Below, piece by piece: positions 1 through 7,974 of a stretch of DNA of 55,549 nucleotides; the first letter of the stretch is position 1; every line of letters begins with the position of its first letter. The DNA comes from Thermogutta sp039793925 (lineage in GTDB: Bacteria; Planctomycetota; Planctomycetia; Pirellulales; Thermoguttaceae): NCBI RefSeq assembly GCF_039793925.1, contig NZ_JBAMME010000133.1:1-55549 (forward strand), in the 5' to 3' direction. A program made the position numbers and the translations under genes. The notes under the pieces were generated by a model. It did not search any database and was not told the DNA's origin. It worked only from the letters and a program-made list of their open reading frames with translations.

Positions 1-47
1 GACGAAAGAGATCGGCTTGGGGAAGGAACGGACGCCGAAGCGGGAGA

Positions 48-152
48 CGGTCGCGTTTGAATCGTGCCAAGTTGGGATTGAAACGTAGAAGAAAAAAGTT
101 TTAAGAGAAGATGAAACTCTTCTCTTAATCGAATCAAGTTGGGATTAAAACG
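48..152 (+). CRISPR. Possible degenerate CRISPR array end (two repeat-like units)
   Basis: Two related units end in GTTGGGATTGAAACG (71-85) and GTTGGGATTAAAACG (138-152). Over the last 25 bases (61-85 and 128-152) 21 positions agree. They are spaced 67 bases apart, a normal repeat-plus-spacer period, and the ATTGAAAC ending is common at the 3' end of CRISPR repeats. The second unit differs more, as terminal repeats often do. The array would have to extend left of the window. No cas gene is visible, and two units are too few to be sure; this may be a chance or vestigial repeat. Confidence 0.3.
101..128. repeat. Perfect 10-bp inverted repeat (hairpin)
   Basis: TTAAGAGAAG (101-110) is exactly complementary to CTTCTCTTAA (119-128) across an 8-base loop ATGAAACT. 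It lies between and partly inside the second repeat-like unit. It is AT-rich and has no T-tract, so it is not a typical terminator; role unknown. Confidence 0.6.
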
Positions 153-612
153 AATAAGAGCCGACCAACCAGCGGCAATGAACAATGGGTCCTTCCAGTG
201 TCGGCCGGTACAAAAGCAACGACTCATCTCCGCTGTTAATGAGAGAAAAGGCTGCCTGGCGATCCAGCTTGCCTTGGGTTTCAATACTCACTTATCTGGC
301 GCGTTAATCCGTCCCATTTCGAACCCAGAAAAAAGCGGGCCGCTTGGCAGTCGGGCGTGTGTTCTTGCAATCCATGAATGGTTTTTCCAGAAATCGAATC
401 AGCTCGCTGGTCGTGAACCGGCCGTCCAGGCGATTCATGAATCATCAATGCCCAGAACGGTTCAACCGCGCTCCACGCGCTGGCGATGCGCTTTAGCAAT
501 TGGCCCCACCGCACCGGGATGGCCAGCCCGTGGAAAACCGGCCTGCCCCCTGGCTGTTCCTAAAGTGTGAAAGGGAAATCCGCGCGATCGCTCGGCGTGC
601 CTTCCCCAGCGA
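153..612. other. Non-coding left-edge region
   Basis: About 460 bases between the repeat-like units and the end of lpxB. Short open frames on both strands have no recognisable domain, no convincing ribosome-binding site and unnatural composition. I see no RNA gene or terminator here. Confidence 0.4.
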
Positions 613-1884
613 TCAGCGGCGTAAACCTGCCGGTCTGGGTCTTTCGTGGAGTGCCGAGATCGAGTGGGGATGCAGGCCAGGTGTCACTTCGTGCGGCTGG
701 CCCAGGTAACGAACGAACCAGTCGGCTGCGCGATCGACGGCCCCTTCCCAGCCGAGCGATTTTTTCAGTTCTCGGAGAACAGCGACAACCTTTTGCCTTT
801 CTTCGGCGTCGCTCAGCCAGGTGGCAAGGCGCCGGCAGATCTCCTGTGTTACATCACGCGCGGTAAGAAATTCGGGAAAGAGGGCGTCCGTGGGGGCTGG
901 TGTGGTGGGGTCATTGGGCGGGAGTTCGGCGGCGTGCCGACCTCCATGACAGAGGAGATTGACCAGCGTGATGTACTTGACGCGACGGACGAATTTCTCA
1001 ATTCGGGCAGCCAAGGGGCTGATTCGGTAGAGAATCACAGTAGGCTTTTCAAAATAGAGAAGTTCCAGAGACACCGATCCAGAGACCGCCAGGCAACATG
1101 TCGCCGACTGAATCAATTCAGGCGTTTTCCCTGTCAGAATGAGGGCGCGAACATCGAGCTGGTGGGCCCAGCGCTCCATGAGTTGGGCCTGATGCGGCCG
1201 AAAAGCTGCCACGGCCACACGGAGACTGGGAATTTTTTCCCGCAGACCGGCCGCCACTCTCAGCATGGCTTGTCCGTTGGCGTGGACTTCTTGATCGCGG
1301 GAGCCCGGCAGAATGGTGAGTAACGGGCGGGGATCGCCCGTCAGTTGTGCCACCAGCGCGGAATCGCGCACGGCCCCAGCGCATTCGTCAAAAAAGGGGT
1401 GACCCACGTAGGTGGCAGAACAACCACGGGCGGCAAGCCATTGTTCCTCGAAGGGCAACCAGCAGAGGGCATGGTCAATCCAGCGACGCATCTTTCGCAC
1501 TCGCCACCGTGCCCAGGCCCAGATTTGCGGAGGTCCGTAGAAAAAAACGGGGATTCCTCGGCTTTTGGCAGCCTTGGCTAGGTGCCAATTGAAACCGGGA
1601 AAGTCGATGAGCACCACCGCGTCCGGACGGTGACACTCCATTTCTACGACGGCCTGACGATAGAAGCGGTAAAAGTGATGAAGTTGGGCAATCGGCCTCA
1701 AGAAGCCCATCACAGCATGGGAGGTCAAATCGGCGAGAAGGTGGCAACCGGCCTGCGCCATGCGTGGTCCGCCGAACCCAAGGCAAGTGAAGTTGGGAAG
1801 TCGACTCTGCAGTGCCGAGATGAGGGCCGCACCGTGCTGGTCACCACTCGGTTCGCCTGCCGAGAAGAAGATTCTGTACTCCAT
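613..1884 (-). CDS. lpxB: Lipid-A-disaccharide synthase LpxB
   Basis: The 423-residue product is a GT19 glycosyltransferase that joins UDP-2,3-diacylglucosamine and lipid X to make the lipid A disaccharide at the cytoplasmic face of the inner membrane. Family signs are the N-terminal FFSAGEPSGDQHGAAL (residues 6-21), the GFGGPRM segment near 36 and LPGSRDQEV near 191, which belongs to the nucleotide-sugar site. Length is slightly above the usual 380-390 because of a C-terminal tail. The ATG is preceded by a strong AAGGAGG. It is the last gene of a minus-strand run after lipA, 99 bases downstream. Its presence implies an LPS-type outer membrane, consistent with Planctomycetota. Confidence 0.95.
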   Translation of the reverse strand: MEYRIFFSAGEPSGDQHGAALISALQSRLPNFTCLGFGGPRMAQAGCHLLADLTSHAVMGFLRPIAQLHHFYRFYRQAVVEMECHRPDAVVLIDFPGFNWHLAKAAKSRGIPVFFYGPPQIWAWARWRVRKMRRWIDHALCWLPFEEQWLAARGCSATYVGHPFFDECAGAVRDSALVAQLTGDPRPLLTILPGSRDQEVHANGQAMLRVAAGLREKIPSLRVAVAAFRPHQAQLMERWAHQLDVRALILTGKTPELIQSATCCLAVSGSVSLELLYFEKPTVILYRISPLAARIEKFVRRVKYITLVNLLCHGGRHAAELPPNDPTTPAPTDALFPEFLTARDVTQEICRRLATWLSDAEERQKVVAVLRELKKSLGWEGAVDRAADWFVRYLGQPHEVTPGLHPHSISALHERPRPAGLRR

Positions 1885-1983
1885 GGGCGCCTCCTTGCTG
1901 CGTCGCTATCATGATGGCCCGGCCGACCACGGGGAGCCCAGTCCCTGCGCCGATTAAATTCGGCTGGGGCTGAAGTCTCACGC

Positions 1984-3003
1984 TTAGGAGTGTAGCGAAG
2001 CAGCGCCCTTCTCACAATGGCCGATCGTCCCACCAAATGTTGCGTCACGCTCGGTGGTAGCGGAAGCGTGTGGGTCTGAAGCCGGTTTCTGCAGATGCGC
2101 AAAGACTTCTCCCGCATGATAACTGGATCGCACGAATGGGCCGCTGTAAACCTCCTTGAAACCGATGCGCCGTGCCATGTCCGCTAAGTATTCGAATTCT
2201 TCGGGATGGTAATATCGGACGACGGGGAGATTCTGAGGGGTCGGTTGCAGATACTGGCCCACGGTGAGGATATCCACGCCCGCCGCCACCAGATCGGCGA
2301 AGGTGTCGAAGAGTTCCTGGTAGGTTTCTCCCAGGCCTACCATCAATCCGGACTTGGTACACAGGCCGGGAAATTCCCGCTTGAGTCGGCGGAACATGTC
2401 CAGTGTCCAGCGGTAATTGGCCTTGCGTCCCCGCACGGTGGCGTAGAGCCGGGGAACGGTCTCGGTGTTGTGATTGTAAACGTCCGGCCGGGCCGCCGCG
2501 ACGGTGGCTACAGACTCCCACCGCCCGTGAAAATCGGACGGGAGCACTTCAATGGTGGCATGGGTGAGGGCACGGAGGGCTTCGATCGTGCGCACAAAAT
2601 GGGCGGCGCCACCGTCGGGAAGATCGTCCCGGGTGACGCAGGTGATGACCACATGTTTCAGCCCCAGAGTGGCAGCGGCCTGGGCGACGCGGTGGGGTTC
2701 CGTGGGGTCCAGGGGCTGTGTTTTCCCTTTTTTCACGGCACAAAAACCGCACCGCCGCGTGCAGACCTCGCCCATGATCATGAAGGTCGCTGTTCGCCGG
2801 GCGTAGCACTCCATGCGATTGGGGCATTTGGCGTGCTCACAGACCGTGGTCAGGCCCAGGGTTTCCACCAATCGGGCGGTGAAATGATTGCCGTTCCCCT
2901 TGGGAACTTGCCGCTTCAGCCAGCGCGGTAAACCCCTCTGGCGGTGGCTTTCCAGGTCCTCGCAGGATTCACGGACAACGATGGGGAGCTGAATGGACGT
3001 CAC
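1984..3003 (-). CDS. lipA: Lipoyl synthase LipA
   Basis: This is a 339-residue radical SAM enzyme that inserts two sulfurs into octanoyl groups on lipoyl domains of E2 and GcvH proteins. Both clusters are visible: the auxiliary cluster cysteines C55, C60 and C66 (CX4CX5C) and the radical SAM cysteines C81, C85 and C88 (CTRRCGFC). The C-terminal RSSYHAGE carries the conserved RSSY serine that ligates the auxiliary cluster. About 35 extra residues follow it. The start is GTG, with GGGAG about 11 bases upstream. It lies 19 bases after the S1 gene, so the two are probably co-transcribed. Confidence 0.96.
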   Translation of the reverse strand: MTSIQLPIVVRESCEDLESHRQRGLPRWLKRQVPKGNGNHFTARLVETLGLTTVCEHAKCPNRMECYARRTATFMIMGEVCTRRCGFCAVKKGKTQPLDPTEPHRVAQAAATLGLKHVVITCVTRDDLPDGGAAHFVRTIEALRALTHATIEVLPSDFHGRWESVATVAAARPDVYNHNTETVPRLYATVRGRKANYRWTLDMFRRLKREFPGLCTKSGLMVGLGETYQELFDTFADLVAAGVDILTVGQYLQPTPQNLPVVRYYHPEEFEYLADMARRIGFKEVYSGPFVRSSYHAGEVFAHLQKPASDPHASATTERDATFGGTIGHCEKGAASLHS

Positions 3004-3022
3004 TGTTCGAATTGACTCCCGA

Positions 3023-5023
3023 TCATTTTTTCAACAAATCGAGCAGACTCTGGCCGGGACTACTTCCCAGACCACCCTTAAGCGGCTTCGACGGCTTCTG
3101 TTTTTTGGGTGGCGGTGGCGGAGAGGGTGTCTCCGAAGTCTGCGTGGCGGTTTCGGAGCTTTCCGCCTGTGGGGCAGGCTCCGGCTCTTTCAATTTCATG
3201 GCCGCGCGGATGGAGAGGCTGATTTTCTTTTCCTGCGGATCAAACGCCAGAACCATGACGTCGACTTCGTCGCCCTCTTTGACGACGTCTCTCACCCGCG
3301 ACACACGCTTGGTGGAAAGCTCGGAAATGTGAACAAGGCCTTCCACCCCGGGTTCCAATTCCACGAAAGCGCCGAAGTCCATAATGCGGGTGACGCGGCC
3401 CTTCCAGAGTGACTGTGGGACGTACTTCTTATCCGCGTCCTCCCAGGGATTGTAAAGCAGATCGCGATAACCCAGGCTGATTCGTTGGTTTTCGCGATCC
3501 ACCTTATCAATTCGGACCTTGATGGTCTGGCCTTCGCGGAGGACTTCACTGGGATGCTTGATCCGTCCCCAGGCGATCTGGCTGATGTGCAGCAGCCCGT
3601 CGACGCCCCCGATATCAACGAAGGCCCCGAACTCCGTGAGACGCCGCACGACGCCATCGCGAATCTGGCCCGGCGTCAGCGAATCCCACAGGAGGCGTTG
3701 TGCTTGTTCGCGTTCCCGTTCCAGCACAGCGCGACGGCTGAGCACCAGATTTTTGCGTTGCGGATCCGCTTCCAGAACTACGCAGGTGAACGACTGGCCC
3801 ACGTATTCTTCCGGCTTTTCCACACGGAAAATGTCAATCTGACTGATCGGGATAAAGCCGCGGATGCGGTTGACCTCGCATTCTAAACCGCCTTGGTTGA
3901 CGCCCGTCACCCGAGCTTCCACGAGCATGCCCTCGCTGAGATCGGCCCAGTCGGCGACATCGGCCGCGGCCGCCGGCAGGACGAGTTCGTAAACGCCTTC
4001 TTCGGGGACGAATCGGACAACGCGGACTTCCACGGATTGTCCAACTTCCGGAGGTTCGCGGAACAGCTTGAGCGGTACAATCCCCTGTTCACGGAGGCCG
4101 AGTTCCACGAAGACGTTCTCGCCCCGCACGGCCAGCACTTTGCCCACGTGGCGGGATTCCGGCTCGAGCTGGCCGACTTTGACCTTGCTGGTGGTTTCTG
4201 AGATGAGTTGTTCGACCGGGACGTCACTAAGGGCCTCGGCGAACTCTTTTTCCAGATCAGGCGGCAAACCCGCCCGACGGTTGAACAGGTCCTGGACCGC
4301 CTCCCGCGTGAGAATCTGTGCCGATCCTTGCACCTGTGCCCGAAGCTGGTCGATTTCACTGGCGAGAACTTTTTCGGGAGGCTCTTCCTCATCCTCGGGG
4401 AACTTGGGCAAGGGCGAAAAGACGCGCGCTGGTTCTGCCTCGGCTGGGGTGGGCTTCTTCGCTGCGGTCTCATCTGGTGGCGTGAAGGTGCTGGTCTCAG
4501 CGCCGCCTCCTGGGGCAACATCCGCTGCTGATGAAGCCACAGCGTCTCCGACGGCCGGTGTGTGGACCTCCGCGTCTCCGCTGACACGGACCGCCTCGCC
4601 TTCGGCAACCGTGCTGCCGCCGTCAGCAGGTGCCTGTTCCTCAGCCCAGCGCGCGCTGCTTACTGGGGGACTCTTTTCTCCGGCTGCCATTCCTGCGCGC
4701 GAAAGGGCTGGGCGGCTGGCGCGAGCAGATTCCGGGAGTGATGGCCTGGGTCGCGCTGGGGTCACAGGCCTGCCAGGCCGGGGACGGTAGGCGGCCGGGT
4801 CCCGCTGCGAACCGATCAGTATCCGAGGACGATTCGAAGAGGCCGCGTTTTCATTTTCGCCAGACGGCGCCCCGGCACCGCCAGCTTGATGGGTGTCCGC
4901 TGTTGCCGGCGGGTTTTCGGGGACGAACTGGTTCGCCTGGTCACCAACAGGCATGTCATTTTTCGGCGAATCAGCCGGACCGTCACCAGAATGGGGGAGA
5001 GAGTCTTGCGGTTCGTAACTCAT
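3023..5023 (-). CDS. S1 RNA-binding domain protein (ribosomal protein S1-like)
   Basis: The 666-residue protein begins with about 230 residues rich in Pro, Ala, Glu and Ser, predicted disordered, followed by an alpha-helical stretch and four S1-type OB folds. Repeat landmarks are GKVLAVRGENVFVELG, VTGVNQGGLECEVNRIRGFI, VVRRLTEFGAFVDIGGVDG and GRVTRIMDFGAFVELEPG. Only the last two closely match the canonical S1 motif with LVHIS/LLHIS. The C-terminus is basic and Pro-rich. Such proteins bind mRNA on the 30S subunit; E. coli S1 has six repeats, so this is a shorter, lineage-typical form. It heads the lipA-lpxB run. A general RNA-binding role outside the ribosome is also possible. Confidence 0.85.
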   Translation of the reverse strand: MSYEPQDSLPHSGDGPADSPKNDMPVGDQANQFVPENPPATADTHQAGGAGAPSGENENAASSNRPRILIGSQRDPAAYRPRPGRPVTPARPRPSLPESARASRPALSRAGMAAGEKSPPVSSARWAEEQAPADGGSTVAEGEAVRVSGDAEVHTPAVGDAVASSAADVAPGGGAETSTFTPPDETAAKKPTPAEAEPARVFSPLPKFPEDEEEPPEKVLASEIDQLRAQVQGSAQILTREAVQDLFNRRAGLPPDLEKEFAEALSDVPVEQLISETTSKVKVGQLEPESRHVGKVLAVRGENVFVELGLREQGIVPLKLFREPPEVGQSVEVRVVRFVPEEGVYELVLPAAAADVADWADLSEGMLVEARVTGVNQGGLECEVNRIRGFIPISQIDIFRVEKPEEYVGQSFTCVVLEADPQRKNLVLSRRAVLEREREQAQRLLWDSLTPGQIRDGVVRRLTEFGAFVDIGGVDGLLHISQIAWGRIKHPSEVLREGQTIKVRIDKVDRENQRISLGYRDLLYNPWEDADKKYVPQSLWKGRVTRIMDFGAFVELEPGVEGLVHISELSTKRVSRVRDVVKEGDEVDVMVLAFDPQEKKISLSIRAAMKLKEPEPAPQAESSETATQTSETPSPPPPPKKQKPSKPLKGGLGSSPGQSLLDLLKK

Positions 5024-5575
5024 AGAGATCGCTCGGAACTGCCAGCGTCCAATAACACGCGTTCCACGCCGGCCAAAGGCCGGTTTGTAACCTATGGTCT
5101 ATTGTACGGGTAAAAGAAAGCTCACTCCAGGTGTGATGGGACGGAAGGGCTTTCCCGACATTCGAGCAGCCTTGGATGTTGGGGCGGACTGGCAAAACAC
5201 ACGCCCTGGAGACGAGCGCAACAAGTTGGGCAGGCCAGTAAGTCAAAAGTGGGGTTATTATCCCCCTGAAAGAGCTGATGTCGCTTAATTCGGCACAAGT
5301 GGCCCCAAACTTGAAAAAATCTTTGTGTCAGATTGTTTGACTGGAAGATAACTTGCGCTGCGCGCCGTCACAGTTTATCAGATCAAAGGTTTGCATCTCG
5401 CGAATTACGGCCCAAAATTGAGTAGAGACCGCGTCCCGGCGCTACTGTGCGCGGGGTGCGGGGGCCGTCCACGGTGACGGTGGTCATCTCTGATAAGGGC
5501 ATCAAGAGGGAATGGACGTCAGAGTCCCGGGAATGTGCCTCTGGGGCTTCTGATCCCTATGGATGAGGTGAAAAG
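5024..5575. promoter_or_regulatory. Divergent intergenic region with leader hairpin
   Basis: This 552-base gap separates the start of the S1 gene (minus) from the YTV-repeat gene (plus), so it must carry both promoters. On the S1 side a tight hairpin, CCGGCC-AAA-GGCCGG (5069-5083), falls about 50 bases before the start codon, where a leader structure would sit. A TACAAT -10-like hexamer on the minus strand lies at 5099-5104, upstream of it. No clear plus-strand promoter was identified. Confidence 0.4.
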
Positions 5576-7054
5576 ATGAAGACCACAATTTTTCCGACAC
5601 GGTGTTTGGTCCCCGTGATCACGGCGGTGGGCGTTGTTTGTGCTGGGCTGTCCGGGGGTTTTGCCCAGGTGGTGACAAGCTCGGCGGTTATTTCGCCGTG
5701 TGAGGGGACGAGCTACCGCCTCGTCTATCAAACCGTGTACGAACCGGTGCAGGTCAGCACTTACCGGCTGGAATGCGAAACGCAATACGAGCAGCGTAAA
5801 GTGGTGACCTACAAACCGGTCTGGGAGACGGAGTACCGCGAGAGGCGGTACACGGTCAGTCGGCCGGTGGCCGAGACCAGCGTTCGCGAGGAACGGGTTA
5901 CGGTCTACAAGCCCGTCTGGGAAACGCAGTATCGGGACGAAAGCTACAACGTCATCCGCTATGTGCAGGAAACGGCCGAACGGGAAGAACGCGTAAAGGT
6001 CCTCAAACCTGTTTGGGAAACCGAGGAAAGGGAAGAATGCTACACGGTGATGCAGCCGGTCCGTCAGGTTGTGTATCGCACACAGTACCGCACGGTGACG
6101 GAGCCGGTAGTCACCTACAAAACGCAGTACGTGGACCAGGGTCAGTATGTCGACCAGCTCGTCCTCAAACCGGGGCTGTTCCCGAACCGGTTGACGTGGC
6201 AGGCTGGTCAGCCGGTGGTGGACCCGGTGACCGGCGCAGTCACCTGGCAGCCCGGCGGATTGTATTGGGTGCCTAACAACCGCGGTCGCTATGAATTCCG
6301 CAAGGTATGGCAGCCGAACATCGTCGCCCAGGTGGTTCCCGAGACCCAGTACGTTGCCAAGGTGGTCACGGAGCAAGTGCCCGTGGAGGTGGTGACCTAT
6401 CAGCCCCAAGAAGTGCGGCGGAAGGTCCCCGTCCAAGTTTGTCGCATGGTCGAAGAAGAGCAGGTCCGCAAGATTCCGATTACGGTGATGCGACCGGTGG
6501 TGGAGCGGGTGGAAAAGAAGGTGCCCGTCCAGGTATGCCGGATGGTGGCGGAAGAACAGGTTCGTCAGATTCCCGTGACCACGTACAAATGGGTTACGGA
6601 AGAGCGTGTCGAGCAGATACCGGTGCAGGTGTGCCGAATGGTCGCGGAAGAGCAGACGGTCACCGTTCCCCGCACGGTGCAGAAATATGTGCCGGTGACC
6701 TACACGTGCTATCGCCCGCGGACGGTCGTTTGCCGGGTGCCGGTGGATCCCTGCTTGGTTCCCGTCGACCTGTGCCCGGTGCCCAGTACCACAGTCGCGC
6801 CGAGCACAACAACACCGTCTCAGCCAACACCGGCGCCGGCGACTTCCGGTCAATCCACAAGCCCGGCCGAACAGCAGCCGACACTCCCTCGTGAGACGCA
6901 GCGTGTGCCGGAAAAGCCGGTTCCTGGCCCTGCTCCGTTAGAAAATGGTGGTGGTGCTTCGGGCGGGCCGTCACAGCCGCAAAGCGGTGCCCAGCCGCCT
7001 GCACCGGCCCAGCCGCCAGTTCCAAGCCCGTCTGCTTCAGGCAGCACGACGTGA
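5576..7054 (+). CDS. Secreted YTV-repeat protein
   Basis: The 492-residue protein has a signal peptide (about residues 1-27, ending near GGFAQ). It then has three copies of a roughly 32-residue unit with the pattern KPVWET-x-YR-E, VxRPVxET, REERV. This matches the Planctomycete YTV repeat family first described in Rhodopirellula. A middle segment (about 195-260) carries WQAGQPVVDPVTGAVTW. A second array follows with three units containing VPVQVCRMVxEEQ, each with one cysteine. The last 100 residues are Pro/Gln/Ser/Thr-rich and likely extended. The start has GATGAGGTGAAAAG before the ATG. Function is unknown; export, beta-rich repeats and a Pro-rich tail suggest a cell-surface structural role (inference). 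Confidence 0.85.
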   Translation: MKTTIFPTRCLVPVITAVGVVCAGLSGGFAQVVTSSAVISPCEGTSYRLVYQTVYEPVQVSTYRLECETQYEQRKVVTYKPVWETEYRERRYTVSRPVAETSVREERVTVYKPVWETQYRDESYNVIRYVQETAEREERVKVLKPVWETEEREECYTVMQPVRQVVYRTQYRTVTEPVVTYKTQYVDQGQYVDQLVLKPGLFPNRLTWQAGQPVVDPVTGAVTWQPGGLYWVPNNRGRYEFRKVWQPNIVAQVVPETQYVAKVVTEQVPVEVVTYQPQEVRRKVPVQVCRMVEEEQVRKIPITVMRPVVERVEKKVPVQVCRMVAEEQVRQIPVTTYKWVTEERVEQIPVQVCRMVAEEQTVTVPRTVQKYVPVTYTCYRPRTVVCRVPVDPCLVPVDLCPVPSTTVAPSTTTPSQPTPAPATSGQSTSPAEQQPTLPRETQRVPEKPVPGPAPLENGGGASGGPSQPQSGAQPPAPAQPPVPSPSASGSTT

Positions 7055-7122
7055 CAGATCGTCAACGACATCAAAAACAAGATGGGCCGGCTGCTAAACG
7101 TTGTTGGCACGTTGTGCGGAGG

Positions 7123-7141
7123 TCAAGCGCCGGCGGCTTGA
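7123..7141. terminator. Hairpin between convergent genes
   Basis: TCAAGC (7123-7128) pairs with GCTTGA (7136-7141) over a GC-rich loop, in the gap between the convergent YTV gene and the CBM9-like gene. No T-tract follows on either strand, so a terminator role is only suggested by position. Confidence 0.3.
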
Positions 7142-7195
7142 TACATTCCCGAAAACTTCCCCCAAATGGAAGGGCAGGGTGACGGCCCCTTCTTC

Positions 7196-7864
7196 TCACG
7201 ACACGAGTTCCAGTGTTGCCCAGAGGCTGGGGTCTTCATCGTAGGGCAGCGGTCTTCCGGCCGTGAAGACGAATTCGCGATCGCGGGCGAGATCGCACAC
7301 CGCATAGTTGAACCCCAAACGGGGATACTCGTGCGGATCGTAGCCCGTGAGGGCATCTTTCGAAAAGAGCATGTCCACGCAATACCCATCCGTGTATTCC
7401 CGGACGAGAAAATTCAAACTTCCTGGAGGCGGTGGATTCGGGGCTTCTTTTGCCCGGGGAATACCCACCCATGCCAACTTCGCTTCAATTGCCTGGTCGC
7501 TTGCCCCGTTTGTCAGCAATACAAAGCGGTGGCAGTACCGTGTGGCCCGGTGGACATCGTGGACTGCGCGGGTAGCAATCCACACGTGAATCCACTGAGC
7601 GGCGTGAACCATCCGCCGGGCTCGGGGGCCTATCTGCAGATCAAAAATGTGGAACCGCAGAGCCAATCCCGCCTCGTTCCAGCCTGCGCGAACTTCCAAG
7701 GGAGGAGTTGTGCCTTCCATCGCTGCCAGGTTGGGCAGGCGATAGGATTCATCCAGATTCGCACCATCCCTGTCCCAGAGGGTCGCGCAATGGCGGCAGG
7801 GCACCGCAAATTGAAAGAGCGCTCGCGCCGGGATGGAAAGCAAGGCACGTTTATCGCTGGCCAT
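7196..7864 (-). CDS. CBM9/DOMON-like carbohydrate-binding domain protein
   Basis: The product is about 222 residues and has the look of a single beta-sandwich sugar-binding-like domain: a GLALRFHIFD strand, WIHVWIATRAVHDVHRATRY in the middle, and FNYAVCDL-type strands late in the chain. I place it near CBM9/DOMON-like families by pattern only. There is no signal peptide, so it is probably cytoplasmic. I prefer ATG at 7864 because GAGGA lies about 8 bases upstream; ATG 7879 is the longer alternative. It starts 110 bases after the uvrA stop and may be its co-transcribed neighbour. Function is unknown. Confidence 0.65.
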   Translation of the reverse strand: MASDKRALLSIPARALFQFAVPCRHCATLWDRDGANLDESYRLPNLAAMEGTTPPLEVRAGWNEAGLALRFHIFDLQIGPRARRMVHAAQWIHVWIATRAVHDVHRATRYCHRFVLLTNGASDQAIEAKLAWVGIPRAKEAPNPPPPGSLNFLVREYTDGYCVDMLFSKDALTGYDPHEYPRLGFNYAVCDLARDREFVFTAGRPLPYDEDPSLWATLELVS

Positions 7865-7974
7865 GGCGGGGTTCCTCATCGAGCGATGGCCTCTGTGTTC
7901 TCGTGGATCATCTCGGTTTGATGTGCGAGTTGCGAAACGACTGTTTCATCCGGCATAAGAGGGTGTTTGCTCAG

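Noticed and set aside
139..570. Plus-strand open frame of 143 codons at the left edge
   Set aside because: No domain, no ribosome-binding site, and overlapping minus-strand frames of similar quality; looks like chance in GC-rich DNA.
5519..6853. Long minus-strand open frame opposite the YTV-repeat gene
   Set aside because: It mirrors the repeat codons of the sense gene, giving Arg/His-rich low-complexity sequence with no known domain.
7166..7921. Plus-strand frame opposite the CBM9-like gene
   Set aside because: The minus-strand product has a coherent beta-strand pattern, while this one has none and no start signal.
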